Below, in pieces: positions 17,382 to 27,988 of a DNA stretch of 64,000 nucleotides. A program made the translations under genes and the position numbers. This DNA comes from Herbaspirillum sp. ST 5-3. GTDB taxonomy: Bacteria; Pseudomonadota; Gammaproteobacteria; Burkholderiales; Burkholderiaceae_D. How positions within the stretch are numbered: the first letter of the stretch is position 1; every line of letters begins with the position of its first letter. Below the pieces are notes generated by a model. That model ran no database searches and was not told the origin of the DNA. It was given only the letters and a program-made list of their open reading frames with translations. Where the stretch lies: the NCBI RefSeq assembly GCF_004804275.1, contig NZ_STGI01000011.1, positions 62,001 to 126,000 of the forward strand, in the 5' to 3' direction.

Positions 17382-20078
17382 CTACTCAATCAGGCGCATG
17401 CAGCGCGCCCTGGCAATGGCCTGCGCGCGGTTATGCGCATCGAGCTTGGCATACAGATTCTTGAGATACCACTTGACGGTGTTTTCGGAAATCTGGAAAC
17501 GCACCGCCAGTTCGCGGTTCTGCTCGCCCTGGGCGAGCGCGCGCAGCATCTCGCGTTCGCGCGGATTGAACGGCTCCGGACCCGTTTCCTGCGTGCTATC
17601 GATGCCTGCGGGCACCGACTGTCCGCCCGCTTGCAGCACCCGTTCTGCATGGTCGCGCACCACGCCGTGCGGCAACGCGTCCCTGCCGGAAAGCCAATGG
17701 CCGATGCGCGCCAGAACCGCATCGCCTTCATCCGCGAAACTGCGAATGAAGCCATGCCGGCTGCCGATAGCCATGGCTGCAGCCAGTTCATCATTCGCCG
17801 CAACCGACTGCCCGATGGCATCGAGCGCACAGGCGCGCATGATCGACAGTTTCAAGGCCCGCCAGCCACGATCCAGCGCGCGCGCCTCTTTCAGCAGACG
17901 CTCGATGAGCGGCAGCATGGTTTGCGCGTTGCCGAGGCGGATCTGCAGCCGTATCCAGGTGATGTCGCGCGCTTCGGCATCGGTGGTGAAATAGAAATGC
18001 GCTTCCTGCGGCTCATGCTGCGCGGCGGCGGCCAGCGTGGTCGCCACCCGCAACTGGTTCGACAAGGTCGCGAAGCGCACCTTCTCCCAGCGGCAAGCAA
18101 ATGCCAGGCGATGAAAGCGCCTGACCATTGCACGACCCAGCGCCTCGTCCAGCATCGCCATCGCTTCGTTGACCTCGCCTTGCACGAAACGCAGGCGCGC
18201 TGCGGTCAGGTAGCCGCCCAGCAGCAGCCCCATCGCCAGATAGCCTTCCTCGGCAGGTGTGTGAATGGCAAGCACCGCGGCCGCTTCGTCCAGCCGGTCA
18301 GCCTCGTACAGGATCTCGTTGTGAAGGCCGGAGCCGATGCTGGCGTACTCGATTTGCGCGTGATCGGCGGGCGGCGTGCGCACGTCGATACCGGTGTAGC
18401 ACGCCATGGCGCGATGCAGCTCTCCCCTCGCCGCCCACGCGGCAGCACGTAGGCCGACCGTGGCCGACATGCCGAACAGGTTGGATGCCTTGCGATTGTG
18501 GTGATCGGCGCGGTCAAGCAGTTCGAGCGCGGCGTCGAAATGGCTCATCGCGATTTCGCCAAAGGCGCGCACGTTGGTCATGATGCCGAGCGCATAGTCG
18601 CCGGAGACCTTGCTCAGGTTGCGCGCCGTGACTTCCATCACCTGTCCCACGTCTTCCGCGACGGCGGGAATCAGGGCTTCGAGCGCGAGGCAGTCCTCCC
18701 ATACCAGCGGGGCAAAGGGCCGGCTCTCGGCCAGGGAAAACAACTGGCGCAGGCGGGCTTCCGCTTCGTCGATCTGGTGGAAATAGGTATGCGCGCGGGC
18801 TGCCGCCCACACGATGTCCGGATGATCATCCGCGATATGCGAAGGCAGTCGTCGCACCCATTGCAGCAGGGTCGCGAGATTGCCGGCCTTGACCAGTTGC
18901 TTGGCTGCGCGCTCCATCATGCCGGCGGCAAAGCCTGGTTCGTCCGCCTCCATGGCATGACCGATCGCCTCGATCAGTTGGCCGTGCTGTTCCAGCCAGA
19001 GCGCTGTCTTGCGATGCAATTGCTGCGCCATGCCGGGGTGCAGTCGATCGAGGCGCGTGCGCAGGAAATCGGCCAGCAAGGGGTGATATCGGTAGGCACC
19101 GTTGCGCACATTGTCGAGCGGGATCACGAACTGGTTGCGCCGCCCCATTTCATGCAGCAGCTGCGCACTGTTGCGGATGTCGCACAAGGCGTCGCACAAG
19201 CCCGGCTCCAGGTAACGCAGCACGCTGGTATGCAGCAGGAAGGATTGCTGCTCCGCCGGCTGGCGATCGAAAATCTCCCCGGCCAAATATTCAGCAAGAT
19301 CCGACGCGCCATCCTGCAAGACTTCCAGAAAACCCTGCGGCGCTTCGCTGCGATTCAACGCCAGCGAGCTGAGGCGCAGCATTGCCGGCCAGCCTTCGCA
19401 GCGCTCGGTCAGCAACGCATGCCATGCTGCCGGAACGGCGTTGCTTCCGCCGGATCCATGCAGGAAGGCGCTGGTCTCGTCCGAATCGAAGCGTAGCTGG
19501 CGGGCCGACCATTCCAGCACCAGTCCGCTGGCCTTCATGCGTCCAAGCGCGAGACCGGATTCCGGCCGGGTGCCAATCACAATGCGCAGGTTGTCGGGTG
19601 CGAAGCGCAACAGGCGGTTGAGCAAGGCCAGTGCTGCAGGTTCCTGCACCGATTCAAGCTCGTCGAGGAACAGCACCTGCGGTTCGGGCAGACGCTCGAC
19701 ATTGTTGAGCCAGAAACCGAGATCGGGCATGTGCGGCATCGCCAGCGATTCCTGCGACTGGCCGGGATATGGCTGTCCGATGACGGCCTGCAAATGCGTC
19801 AGAAGATGGTTGAGGTCATCGTCGCGCGGGTCCAGCGTGAGCCAGCGGCAATGCGCGCCGTTTTGGGTGAGGCGCGCGAACAGCTGGCTCATCAGGGTGG
19901 TCTTGCCGTAGCCGGCCGGAGCGCGCAGCAGGAGGACGCGCCAATCGGGCATCTTGTTCAGCGCGTCGAGCAGCTTGTGCCGCGGCAGCATGCCTGCTGT
20001 CAGGGTCGGCGGATGGAGCTTGCTTCCCAGCGCCGCGCCTGCAGCGACATCAAGGTTTTGCCTGGAAAGGTCTTTCAT
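17382..20078 (-). CDS. MalT-like ATP-dependent LuxR-family transcriptional activator
   Basis: The 898-residue protein (from the ATG at 20078) has the layout of the large STAND/MalT class. An N-terminal NTPase has Walker A APAGYGKTT at 53-61 and Walker B VLFLDELES. A long helical TPR-like sensor region covers about 350-800. A C-terminal LuxR/GerE helix-turn-helix follows (ISENTVKWYLKNLYAKLDAH). An in-frame ATG at 20135 and earlier starts are possible but would overlap the marR gene. Such regulators bind ATP and an inducer before activating transcription. It lies directly upstream of, and codirectional with, the oxidoreductase/liv operon, which is its likely target. Confidence 0.88.
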   Translation of the reverse strand: MKDLSRQNLDVAAGAALGSKLHPPTLTAGMLPRHKLLDALNKMPDWRVLLLRAPAGYGKTTLMSQLFARLTQNGAHCRWLTLDPRDDDLNHLLTHLQAVIGQPYPGQSQESLAMPHMPDLGFWLNNVERLPEPQVLFLDELESVQEPAALALLNRLLRFAPDNLRIVIGTRPESGLALGRMKASGLVLEWSARQLRFDSDETSAFLHGSGGSNAVPAAWHALLTERCEGWPAMLRLSSLALNRSEAPQGFLEVLQDGASDLAEYLAGEIFDRQPAEQQSFLLHTSVLRYLEPGLCDALCDIRNSAQLLHEMGRRNQFVIPLDNVRNGAYRYHPLLADFLRTRLDRLHPGMAQQLHRKTALWLEQHGQLIEAIGHAMEADEPGFAAGMMERAAKQLVKAGNLATLLQWVRRLPSHIADDHPDIVWAAARAHTYFHQIDEAEARLRQLFSLAESRPFAPLVWEDCLALEALIPAVAEDVGQVMEVTARNLSKVSGDYALGIMTNVRAFGEIAMSHFDAALELLDRADHHNRKASNLFGMSATVGLRAAAWAARGELHRAMACYTGIDVRTPPADHAQIEYASIGSGLHNEILYEADRLDEAAAVLAIHTPAEEGYLAMGLLLGGYLTAARLRFVQGEVNEAMAMLDEALGRAMVRRFHRLAFACRWEKVRFATLSNQLRVATTLAAAAQHEPQEAHFYFTTDAEARDITWIRLQIRLGNAQTMLPLIERLLKEARALDRGWRALKLSIMRACALDAIGQSVAANDELAAAMAIGSRHGFIRSFADEGDAVLARIGHWLSGRDALPHGVVRDHAERVLQAGGQSVPAGIDSTQETGPEPFNPREREMLRALAQGEQNRELAVRFQISENTVKWYLKNLYAKLDAHNRAQAIARARCMRLIE

Positions 20079-20178
20079 GGGAGCGACTGACTTCCCTTCG
20101 TGTCGAGAACGTGCTGGACGATGTGGAGCGGACATTATCGCAGCATTCCAGAACGAAAAGCTTCGGGCGCTGCAGGGC

Positions 20179-20643
20179 TCAGGCCAGCGCGTCTTCCGAT
20201 GTCTCCTGCTGCTTGTTGCTGGCATTGAAGCGGCCTTCGAGCAGCAACAGGGAGTCCATCAACTGGCGCAGCTGATGGTCGGGGATGCTGCCCAGCGTGC
20301 GCTTGACGAAGGAGGCGCGTTTCGGAAGGCTGTGCTCGACCTGCTGCTTGCCCGCATCGGTCAGGGTGACATTGGTGATGCGCTTGTCGTGCTGATCGGT
20401 GTGGCGCTCGATCCAGCCCAGCGTCTCGAGTGCGCTGAGCTGCCGGGAAAGCGCGCCGGGATCCATGTGGGACGCGTCGCCCAGCTGCTTTTGCGGACAG
20501 GGACGCTCTTCGGTGTACAGGTACAGCATGACCCGCCAGCGCGGCAGGAAATGCCCGACTTCCTTTTCGTATGCGCTCATGAACGCCCGATAGGTGCGTC
20601 CGAGCTGCTGAAGCACTTTCAATTGTTCAACCGCATCAAGCAT
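20179..20643 (-). CDS. MarR-family transcriptional regulator
   Basis: The 154-residue protein has a winged-helix core: HMDPGALSRQLSALETLGW is the recognition region and RHTDQHDKRITNVTLTDAGK the wing, both typical of MarR. The ATG at 20643 has AGGGGAG five bases upstream; a GTG at 20649 is possible. It follows the MFS exporter gene by 61 bases on the same strand, so it is probably cotranscribed and may repress the operon through the 20-bp palindrome at 22336-22355. The ligand is unknown. Confidence 0.88.
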   Translation of the reverse strand: MLDAVEQLKVLQQLGRTYRAFMSAYEKEVGHFLPRWRVMLYLYTEERPCPQKQLGDASHMDPGALSRQLSALETLGWIERHTDQHDKRITNVTLTDAGKQQVEHSLPKRASFVKRTLGSIPDHQLRQLMDSLLLLEGRFNASNKQQETSEDALA

Positions 20644-20704
20644 TTCCACTCCCCTTGCGCCCCATGGCTCGCATTATCCCCGATTCTGCCGGTTTTTCGT
20701 CCTG

Positions 20705-22315
20705 TCAGCGGCGTAACTGGAGGCGCGGCACGCGGCGCAATTGCAATACCGCAAGCACGGCGACGGCAACCGACAACATCTGACCGACGTGGATGGACGA
20801 TACCAGCGACACGCGTGCCATTTCAATCAGGTCAAGGCCGTTTTGTCCGGCCGCATGCACCTGGGCCAGCAGGTGCCCCTGCTCCACCTTGTTGATCAGG
20901 ATCTGCGGATCTTCCAGCGGTACCAGCCATTGCGAAGCATGCATGGACTGCAGCGCATCGCTCACGCGGCTGATGTACAGGTGATTGACCAGGGTGCCGA
21001 CAAGCGCGGTGCCGAGCATGCCGCCCACCATGCGCAGCGACTGGATCATCGCGGTCGCAATGCCCAGATGGGCGCGGCCGGCGGTCTCCTGGGTGAAGAT
21101 CGTCAGGTTCGGCAGGATGAATCCAAGGCCGAGTCCGCTGCCGAGCAGATAGAGCGCCACCAGCGCATGCGGCGTCGTATGCTTCAGTGTTGCGATGCCG
21201 ATGCCCGACAGGCCCAGCAAGGCGAAGCCGGTAAACATGATCCAGGCGGGATTGGGCACGTGCGGCAACAGCCGGCTGTTGGAAATCGAGCCGATCGTGA
21301 TGCACACCACCAGCGGCGTGATCAGCATGCCGGCCGCATTCGGCGACAGTCCGAAGCCGCCCTGCAGCAGCAAAGGCATGTAGAACAGCAGCGCGAACAT
21401 CATGAAGCCCATCATCACCGACAGGATGAACAGCGAGGCGAGCGCCGGATTGCGGAACATGTCGAATGGCAGGATGGGATTGCTCGCCCGCTTTTCACAG
21501 AAATACAAGCCGACAAAAGACGCCACGCTGCCGGCCGCCAGCAGTGCCATGGCGATGCTCAGTCCGTGTTTCGGCAGCAGTTCGACGAACAACTGCAGGC
21601 TGCCGAGCGAGCTTGCGATCAGTAATGCACCGATCCAGTCCAGCTTCATCGGACCCTCGTGCTTGTGGTGGCGAATCAGCGGCATATGACGCCAGACGAA
21701 GTACACGCTGAGGAGTCCCACCGGAAGATTGACATAGAACACCGAACGCCAGCCGGCGTATTCGGTCAGGAAGCCGCCGAGCGACGGTCCGACCGCGTTC
21801 GCGATGCCGAATGCCGTGCTGATCAGGACTTGCCAGCGCAGTCGCACGCGAGGTTCGGGAAAAAGATCCGGGACGGAAGCGAATGCGGTGCCGACCAGCA
21901 TGCCGCCGCCGATGCCCTGCAGGCCGCGTGCCAGTACCAGGAAGAGCATGCTGCTTGCCATGCCGCACAAGGCGGAAGCGAGCGTAAAGATCACGATCGA
22001 TGCGACGACGAAATACTTGCGCCCGAAGTGATCGCCCAGTCGCCCGAAGATCGGCACGGTAATGACCGACGCCAGAAGATAGGACGTGGCGACCCACGCA
22101 TACAGGTCGAAACCCTTGAGCTCCGCGACCACGGTCGGTAGCGCAGTGCCGACCACCGTCTGGTCGAGCGCCACCATCATCACGACAAAAAACAGACCCA
22201 GCATCGCGAGCAAGGACTCGCGGAACGACCTTCCTTGCGTGCCTTCTCGGCTCGGAATGGTGACTGTTGCTGGATTGGAATCTGTTGCTTCGGTAGTGTT
22301 GGCTTGCTTTTCCAC
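20705..22315 (-). CDS. DHA2-type (14-TMS) MFS multidrug exporter
   Basis: The 536-residue inner-membrane transporter has an N-terminal polar tail and about 14 hydrophobic segments. The motifs MVALDQTVVGTALPTV (motif D1/C region of EmrB/QacA drug antiporters) and GRLGDHFGRKYF (MFS motif A) are present. The only supportable start is a GTG at 22315; an in-frame stop lies a few codons upstream. It is expected to expel drugs or other toxic organics using the proton gradient. With the marR gene it forms a classic regulator/exporter pair. Confidence 0.88.
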   Translation of the reverse strand: MEKQANTTEATDSNPATVTIPSREGTQGRSFRESLLAMLGLFFVVMMVALDQTVVGTALPTVVAELKGFDLYAWVATSYLLASVITVPIFGRLGDHFGRKYFVVASIVIFTLASALCGMASSMLFLVLARGLQGIGGGMLVGTAFASVPDLFPEPRVRLRWQVLISTAFGIANAVGPSLGGFLTEYAGWRSVFYVNLPVGLLSVYFVWRHMPLIRHHKHEGPMKLDWIGALLIASSLGSLQLFVELLPKHGLSIAMALLAAGSVASFVGLYFCEKRASNPILPFDMFRNPALASLFILSVMMGFMMFALLFYMPLLLQGGFGLSPNAAGMLITPLVVCITIGSISNSRLLPHVPNPAWIMFTGFALLGLSGIGIATLKHTTPHALVALYLLGSGLGLGFILPNLTIFTQETAGRAHLGIATAMIQSLRMVGGMLGTALVGTLVNHLYISRVSDALQSMHASQWLVPLEDPQILINKVEQGHLLAQVHAAGQNGLDLIEMARVSLVSSIHVGQMLSVAVAVLAVLQLRRVPRLQLRR

Positions 22316-22335
22316 GGGAATTGTTTGACATCACA

Positions 22336-22355
22336 ATCATTGACATGTCAATGAT
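22336..22355. promoter_or_regulatory. perfect 20-bp palindrome, probable MarR operator
   Basis: ATCATTGACATGTCAATGAT is its own reverse complement. It lies 20-40 bases upstream of the GTG start of the MFS exporter, inside a region with a second TGACAT/ATGTCA copy. Length and symmetry fit a MarR dimer site, and the marR gene is in the same operon. Confidence 0.7.
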
Positions 22356-22433
22356 ATTACGCCTCACCGAAACCCGTGTCAAACGCCCTCCACACATTCA
22401 CAGAGCGATTGCAAGAACCACTACTCGGTCCCC

Positions 22434-22486
22434 GAAAGACACGAAAAATACAAATAGTGCTCGCGTTGCATTTTTTCGTGTCTTTC
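22434..22486. terminator. 15-bp inverted repeat, probable terminator after the Kef gene
   Basis: GAAAGACACGAAAAA (22434-22448) and TTTTTCGTGTCTTTC (22472-22486) are exact reverse complements separated by 23 bases. The stem lies downstream of the Kef-type gene (stop at 22568) and upstream of the MFS promoter, so it could stop leftward transcription. The A/T runs are part of the arms, not a separate tail. Confidence 0.5.
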
Positions 22487-22500
22487 GTGTCTTTCGTGTC
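22474..22500. repeat. three tandem copies of TTTCGTGTC
   Basis: Three perfect 9-bp copies (22474-22482, 22483-22491, 22492-22500) are followed by a degenerate fourth (TTCCGTGG). The first copy and part of the second are the right arm of the stem-loop above. There is no spacer, so this is not a CRISPR array. It looks like slipped-strand expansion of a stem arm. Confidence 0.85.
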
Positions 22501-22567
22501 TTCCGTGGACGACATAATGTTTCGCCTTCCCAACGCTTCCCCTCATCCAGTCACGCTGCACATATAC

Positions 22568-24373
22568 TCACTTCCCTTCCGCACCCCTGCTCTCGGCCTC
22601 CCAGGCTTCCGCGTCGCGCGCGAACATGTCTTCCAGTTCCTTCCGGCCCTGCTTGGCCATCGAAATCATCTGCGGCTGATCCTTGTAATGCGGATACGCG
22701 GCTTGCAGCAGCTTGATGTTATGCGCACGAAATTTCCGGACCACATCCTCCGCCCGGTCCCGCTCATACCCCAGCTCCTGCAGCACTTTCCCGCCGAGTT
22801 GCAGCGATGCCTCGAAGGTTTCGCGTTCGAGGATGGACACGCCGCGATCCATCAGATCGTAGTAATGGGTAACGTTGCGCGCACGGGCCAGGATTTTCAG
22901 GTGCGGAAAGTCGCGCCTGACCATATCAACCAGCGCAAGGCTGTCCTCGACATTGTCGATCGCGACCACCAGCAACTTGGCCTTCTCCACCCCGGCGGCA
23001 CGCAACAAGTCGGCGCGCGAGGCATCGCCAAAGAACACCTTGAAACCGAACTTGCGCAGCAGATCGACCTGGTCCGGGTCGTGGTCCAGCACCGTGGCGC
23101 GAATCCGGTTGGCCAGCAACAGGCGACCGATGATCTGGCCAAATCGGCCGAAGCCGGCGATGATGACCGGATCCTCCTGCGGCTCGATCTTGTCCGCCGG
23201 GCGCCGCTTCTCTCCCCTGAAACGCGGCGCGATCCATTTGTCGTAGAGCACCAGCAGCAATGGCGTCGTCACCATGGACAGCGCGACCACGACCACCAGC
23301 AGCGATGCGATCTGCGCGGAAAAGACCCGAGCCGTTGCCGCCGCCCCGAACACCACGAAGGCAAACTCGCCGCCCTGCGACAACACGAATGCGAACAAGG
23401 CCTGTTCGCCGCGCGGAATGCCGAAGCGTTTGCTCAGCACATAAAGCACTCCGGTTTTGAGGAGCAGAAAACCCGCCACGAGGCCGAGCACCAGCAAGGG
23501 CTGCGCGAGAAACACCCCGAAATCGACCGACATGCCGACCGCGGTGAAGAACAGTCCCAGCAGCAAGCCCTTGAACGGTTCCAGGTCGCTTTCCAGGGCG
23601 TGCCGGTATTCGGAGTCTGCGAGCAGCACGCCCGCGATAAAGGTGCCGAGCGCCATCGACATCCCGACCGACTGCATCAGCCAGCCAATCGCGATCACCA
23701 GCAGCAGCGCGAAGGAAGTGAATATCTCCCGCAACTGCGTCTTCGCGATGAAGCGCAACAAGGGGCGGATCAGATAGCGCCCGCTGAAGATCAGCGCGAT
23801 CATCACCGCGGCCACTTTCGCCGCGACCATCCATCCGCCTTCGGTATCGTCGCGCGGCATTGCGCCCAGAAACGGAATCAGCGCGATCATCGGAATCGCC
23901 GCCATGTCCTGGAACAGCAGGATGGAAAATCCCGCCGCGCCGGCCGGTGTTGCCTTGAGGTTGCGCTCTTCCAGCGTCGCGAGCGCGATCGCGGTGGACG
24001 ACAAGGACAAGCCGAGCGCCGCGATCAGCGCGGTCTTCCAGTCGAGCCTGAGCGCAAGCCCTGCCCCGAACAGCACGAGAGCGCCGACACCAACCTGCAG
24101 TGTGCCCCAGCCAAATATCGGACGGCGCAAGGCCCACAAGTGCTTCGGATCCAGCTCCAGCCCGATCAGAAACAGCAGCAGGACAACGCCGAATTCGGAA
24201 AAATGCAGGATGACATCAACGCCTTCGATCAGGCGCAATCCCCACGGGCCAATCGCCATGCCGGCCAGCAGATAGCCGAGCACGGCGCCCAGGCCAAGGC
24301 GCTTGGCGATGGGCACCGCAATCACTGTGGCGGCAAGGTAAATCAGGGAATTGAATAGCAGGCTGTGTTCCAT
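22568..24373 (-). CDS. Kef-type (CPA2) potassium/proton antiporter with RCK domain
   Basis: The 601-residue inner-membrane protein has about 12 membrane segments over residues 1-375 (family motifs LLLFLIGLELDPKHLW, SLSSTAIALATLEERN). A cytosolic RCK_N nucleotide-binding domain follows (VIIAGFGRFGQIIGRLLLAN, then FGDASRADLLRAAG), with a charged helical C-terminus. It most resembles KefB/KefC/YbaL, which export potassium in exchange for protons under electrophile stress or control by thiol adducts. No KefG/KefF ancillary gene is adjacent. The start at 24373 has no good ribosome-binding site. Confidence 0.88.
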   Translation of the reverse strand: MEHSLLFNSLIYLAATVIAVPIAKRLGLGAVLGYLLAGMAIGPWGLRLIEGVDVILHFSEFGVVLLLFLIGLELDPKHLWALRRPIFGWGTLQVGVGALVLFGAGLALRLDWKTALIAALGLSLSSTAIALATLEERNLKATPAGAAGFSILLFQDMAAIPMIALIPFLGAMPRDDTEGGWMVAAKVAAVMIALIFSGRYLIRPLLRFIAKTQLREIFTSFALLLVIAIGWLMQSVGMSMALGTFIAGVLLADSEYRHALESDLEPFKGLLLGLFFTAVGMSVDFGVFLAQPLLVLGLVAGFLLLKTGVLYVLSKRFGIPRGEQALFAFVLSQGGEFAFVVFGAAATARVFSAQIASLLVVVVALSMVTTPLLLVLYDKWIAPRFRGEKRRPADKIEPQEDPVIIAGFGRFGQIIGRLLLANRIRATVLDHDPDQVDLLRKFGFKVFFGDASRADLLRAAGVEKAKLLVVAIDNVEDSLALVDMVRRDFPHLKILARARNVTHYYDLMDRGVSILERETFEASLQLGGKVLQELGYERDRAEDVVRKFRAHNIKLLQAAYPHYKDQPQMISMAKQGRKELEDMFARDAEAWEAESRGAEGK

Positions 24374-25755
<1,382 letters not shown>

Positions 25756-25774
25756 TTTCCGATAGAGATTCCTC

Positions 25775-26716
25775 ATGCAAATAAGGAAACGATATCTTGG
25801 CGTGGCGGCGGCTTTGGCCGTCGCCATTTGTTACGCTGCCTGGCCGACGCAGCCTGAACCCAGGGTGGCGCTCAAACCACGCGGCGACGGCAATCTGTTT
25901 TCCTTCGTCAGATCGATGGACGGCACCCGGCCGGATGGCAATGTCACCTCCTCCCCCGACGACCAGCTGGTCGTCGATGCGGAGCTGCCGCGCATGTTCG
26001 ATTACTACCTGGCTGCGGTCGGCGAAAAATCGCTGGACCAGATTCGCGCCGAAATCGAGCGTCAACTGGACCAGCGCCTGAAGCCGAACGCAGCCGCGCA
26101 AGCCAAGCGCCTGCTGGCCGCCTACCTGGATTACAAACGCGACTTGGTCACAGTGGAAGAGAACTTGCAGGCCGGCGCCACCGGCAACGGAATCGAAGCG
26201 ATCAAGGCACGCCTCGACGCCATCCGGCAATCGCGCCTGCAATTTTTTACTCCCGAAGAAGTGCAGGCCATGTTCGGCCTGGAGGATGCGTACGACCGGT
26301 ATAACGTTGAGCGGTATGAGATTGCCCAGGATAAAGCCCTGACGGACGCGCAAAAGGGGGAAAAGCTGGCAGCGCTGGATGCGGCGATGCCGCCCGAATT
26401 GCGCAAGGAACAGGAGGCGCCGCTGGCCGTCGTCAAACTGGAAGAGTCGGTGCAGAAAATGCGGGCAAACGGTGCCAGCGATGACGACGTGTATCGCACG
26501 CGCGCTGCCACGCTCAACCCGGAAGCAGCGGCGCGCCTGAGCGAATTGGACCGCGACGAGGCCGCCTGGAAAAATCGCATTGCCGACTATCTGGCCCAGC
26601 GCAGCAGCCTGCTTAACGCCAACATGGCGGATGCGGACCGGCAGGCGGCAATCCAGCAATTGCGCAACAGCCGCTTTGACCCGCAGGAACAGATGCGCCT
26701 TCCGGCATACGAGTAA
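25775..26716 (+). CDS. lifO: lipase-specific foldase (Lif / lipase chaperone)
   Basis: It is a steric chaperone that folds LipA in the periplasm. The 313 residues begin with a single N-terminal membrane anchor (about 6-23). A Pro-rich linker and a long, charged alpha-helical scaffold follow (about 85-310). The family hallmark RxxFDYxL is seen as PRMFDYYLAAVGE near residue 75. The ribosome-binding site is weak, so translation may be coupled to lipA. The pair is convergent with the acyltransferase gene at 26867. Confidence 0.92.
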   Translation: MQIRKRYLGVAAALAVAICYAAWPTQPEPRVALKPRGDGNLFSFVRSMDGTRPDGNVTSSPDDQLVVDAELPRMFDYYLAAVGEKSLDQIRAEIERQLDQRLKPNAAAQAKRLLAAYLDYKRDLVTVEENLQAGATGNGIEAIKARLDAIRQSRLQFFTPEEVQAMFGLEDAYDRYNVERYEIAQDKALTDAQKGEKLAALDAAMPPELRKEQEAPLAVVKLEESVQKMRANGASDDDVYRTRAATLNPEAAARLSELDRDEAAWKNRIADYLAQRSSLLNANMADADRQAAIQQLRNSRFDPQEQMRLPAYE

Positions 26717-26866
26717 CCGGTTTTATCGGCGTTGGAAATCTCCCTTTCTGGCAGGAGTGACGCACGGTGCCGCAGAATGATTCGCGCTGCGAGCACCTGC
26801 TATTTTGCCGCTTAACGGATTGGGCCGACTTCAGATTCAACACCTGCACAGAAGTTCGCAGTTCAA

Positions 26867-27988
26867 TCAAGGAACGCGCAGTGCGCTCGCGCGCTGGCTT
26901 TTTGCCGCTCGCCATGCCGCCAGCATTTTTCCGACTACTCGCCAGTGAAACCGCTTGTCCGTTGCCGCACGGTGAACGATCCATCGATTGGCCTGCAGCG
27001 CATAGCCCTTGCACGCGGTTCTCGTCGCTATTCCCGCGTGCCGCAGAAGCGCGCCCCGGGAGCGATACAAGGTGATGTGGTCGAAAGCCTGCAACTCGCC
27101 GAGCAAAGCCGTCTTGTACTCGTACCAACTGTGACCGAGATGAAAATGTTCCGCGCCCGATTCAATGGCATTGCATATCGCCAGGTAGCAGCACAGCATG
27201 CCGAGGCGGTAATCGTCGTAGGCCGGATCATGTGCATTCACCCGCGATATCCAGTTCGTCCCGATGCGGTACATGATCGTGCCGCCGCACAGGCGACCAT
27301 CGATGGTGGCAAGCAGAACGGCGCCGCTGCGCTGAACCAGCTTGATGATGTTGCACGTTTCATCTTCGTCGATGCCGAAGGAGATGCCTTTGCCAGCGAT
27401 GCGCGCGCGGCTCAGTTCGATGATCTCGCGGATGAGCCGTTCGTCCACCTCGCCGCGCTCGACGATGCGATGCCTGAATGAGGGGAAATCGCGCTCCACG
27501 CGGTTGCGATGACGCTTGAGATTCTTGCGCGTGGAGGAACCCAGGCGCGCAAGATAGTCTTGCGGTGTGGACGGCAGCGTCACAATGAAATCTTCGGCGC
27601 AAAAAAAGCGCTGCTGCAGCAGCGGGACGCCGCGCGACTCCATCTGCACCGCATGCAAGATGATCATGTCAACCGGATCGGAGCCGGCAAACATGTGATG
27701 CGCGAAGCGTTCCACCTCAGCCGCCTCAAGTCGCATTCCCTCGTTGACCACATACAGCCTTGTCCCTTCGCGCCGGTACAGGAAGACCGCCGTCGGCACG
27801 CCATTCCGTCGCGCGATATAAGTGCTGACGCCTGCCAGACTCGCGCAGGCGTGAAAGTAAGTCAGTGAGGAATACAGCGTCCCGTACAGCCGGTCCAGCT
27901 CCGGCCCGACATGGGGCGGCACCTCATTTTCATGCACAACAATATCGGCCTCGGCCGCGAAATTCGGCTCTATATCGAAAGGTGTCAT
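26867..27988 (-). CDS. FemAB/BioF2-like GNAT-fold acyltransferase
   Basis: The 373-residue cytoplasmic protein starts at the ATG at 27988 (AAGAG upstream); the frame stays open to 28294 but that extension is low-complexity. The centre (STRKNLKRHRNRVERDF, then ELSRARIAGKG) and the C-terminal half (LCGGTIMYRIGTNWISRVNAHDP, HFHLGHSWYEYKTALLG) are typical of the double-GNAT Acetyltransf_6/CelD/FemAB group, which moves acyl or aminoacyl groups to peptides, lipids or polysaccharides. Its gene is divergent from the tandem double-glycine peptides across a 467-base gap, so it is a possible modifying enzyme for them. That link is inference only. Confidence 0.75.
   Translation of the reverse strand: MTPFDIEPNFAAEADIVVHENEVPPHVGPELDRLYGTLYSSLTYFHACASLAGVSTYIARRNGVPTAVFLYRREGTRLYVVNEGMRLEAAEVERFAHHMFAGSDPVDMIILHAVQMESRGVPLLQQRFFCAEDFIVTLPSTPQDYLARLGSSTRKNLKRHRNRVERDFPSFRHRIVERGEVDERLIREIIELSRARIAGKGISFGIDEDETCNIIKLVQRSGAVLLATIDGRLCGGTIMYRIGTNWISRVNAHDPAYDDYRLGMLCCYLAICNAIESGAEHFHLGHSWYEYKTALLGELQAFDHITLYRSRGALLRHAGIATRTACKGYALQANRWIVHRAATDKRFHWRVVGKMLAAWRAAKSQRASALRVP

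Noticed and set aside
22474-22500. Tandem TTTCGTGTC repeats considered as a CRISPR remnant
   Set aside because: Repeats are 9 bp with no spacers and no cas genes nearby.
22376-24358. 660-codon open frame on the plus strand antisense to the Kef gene
   Set aside because: Low-complexity His/Gln/Arg composition; the opposite strand encodes a clear antiporter with RCK domain.
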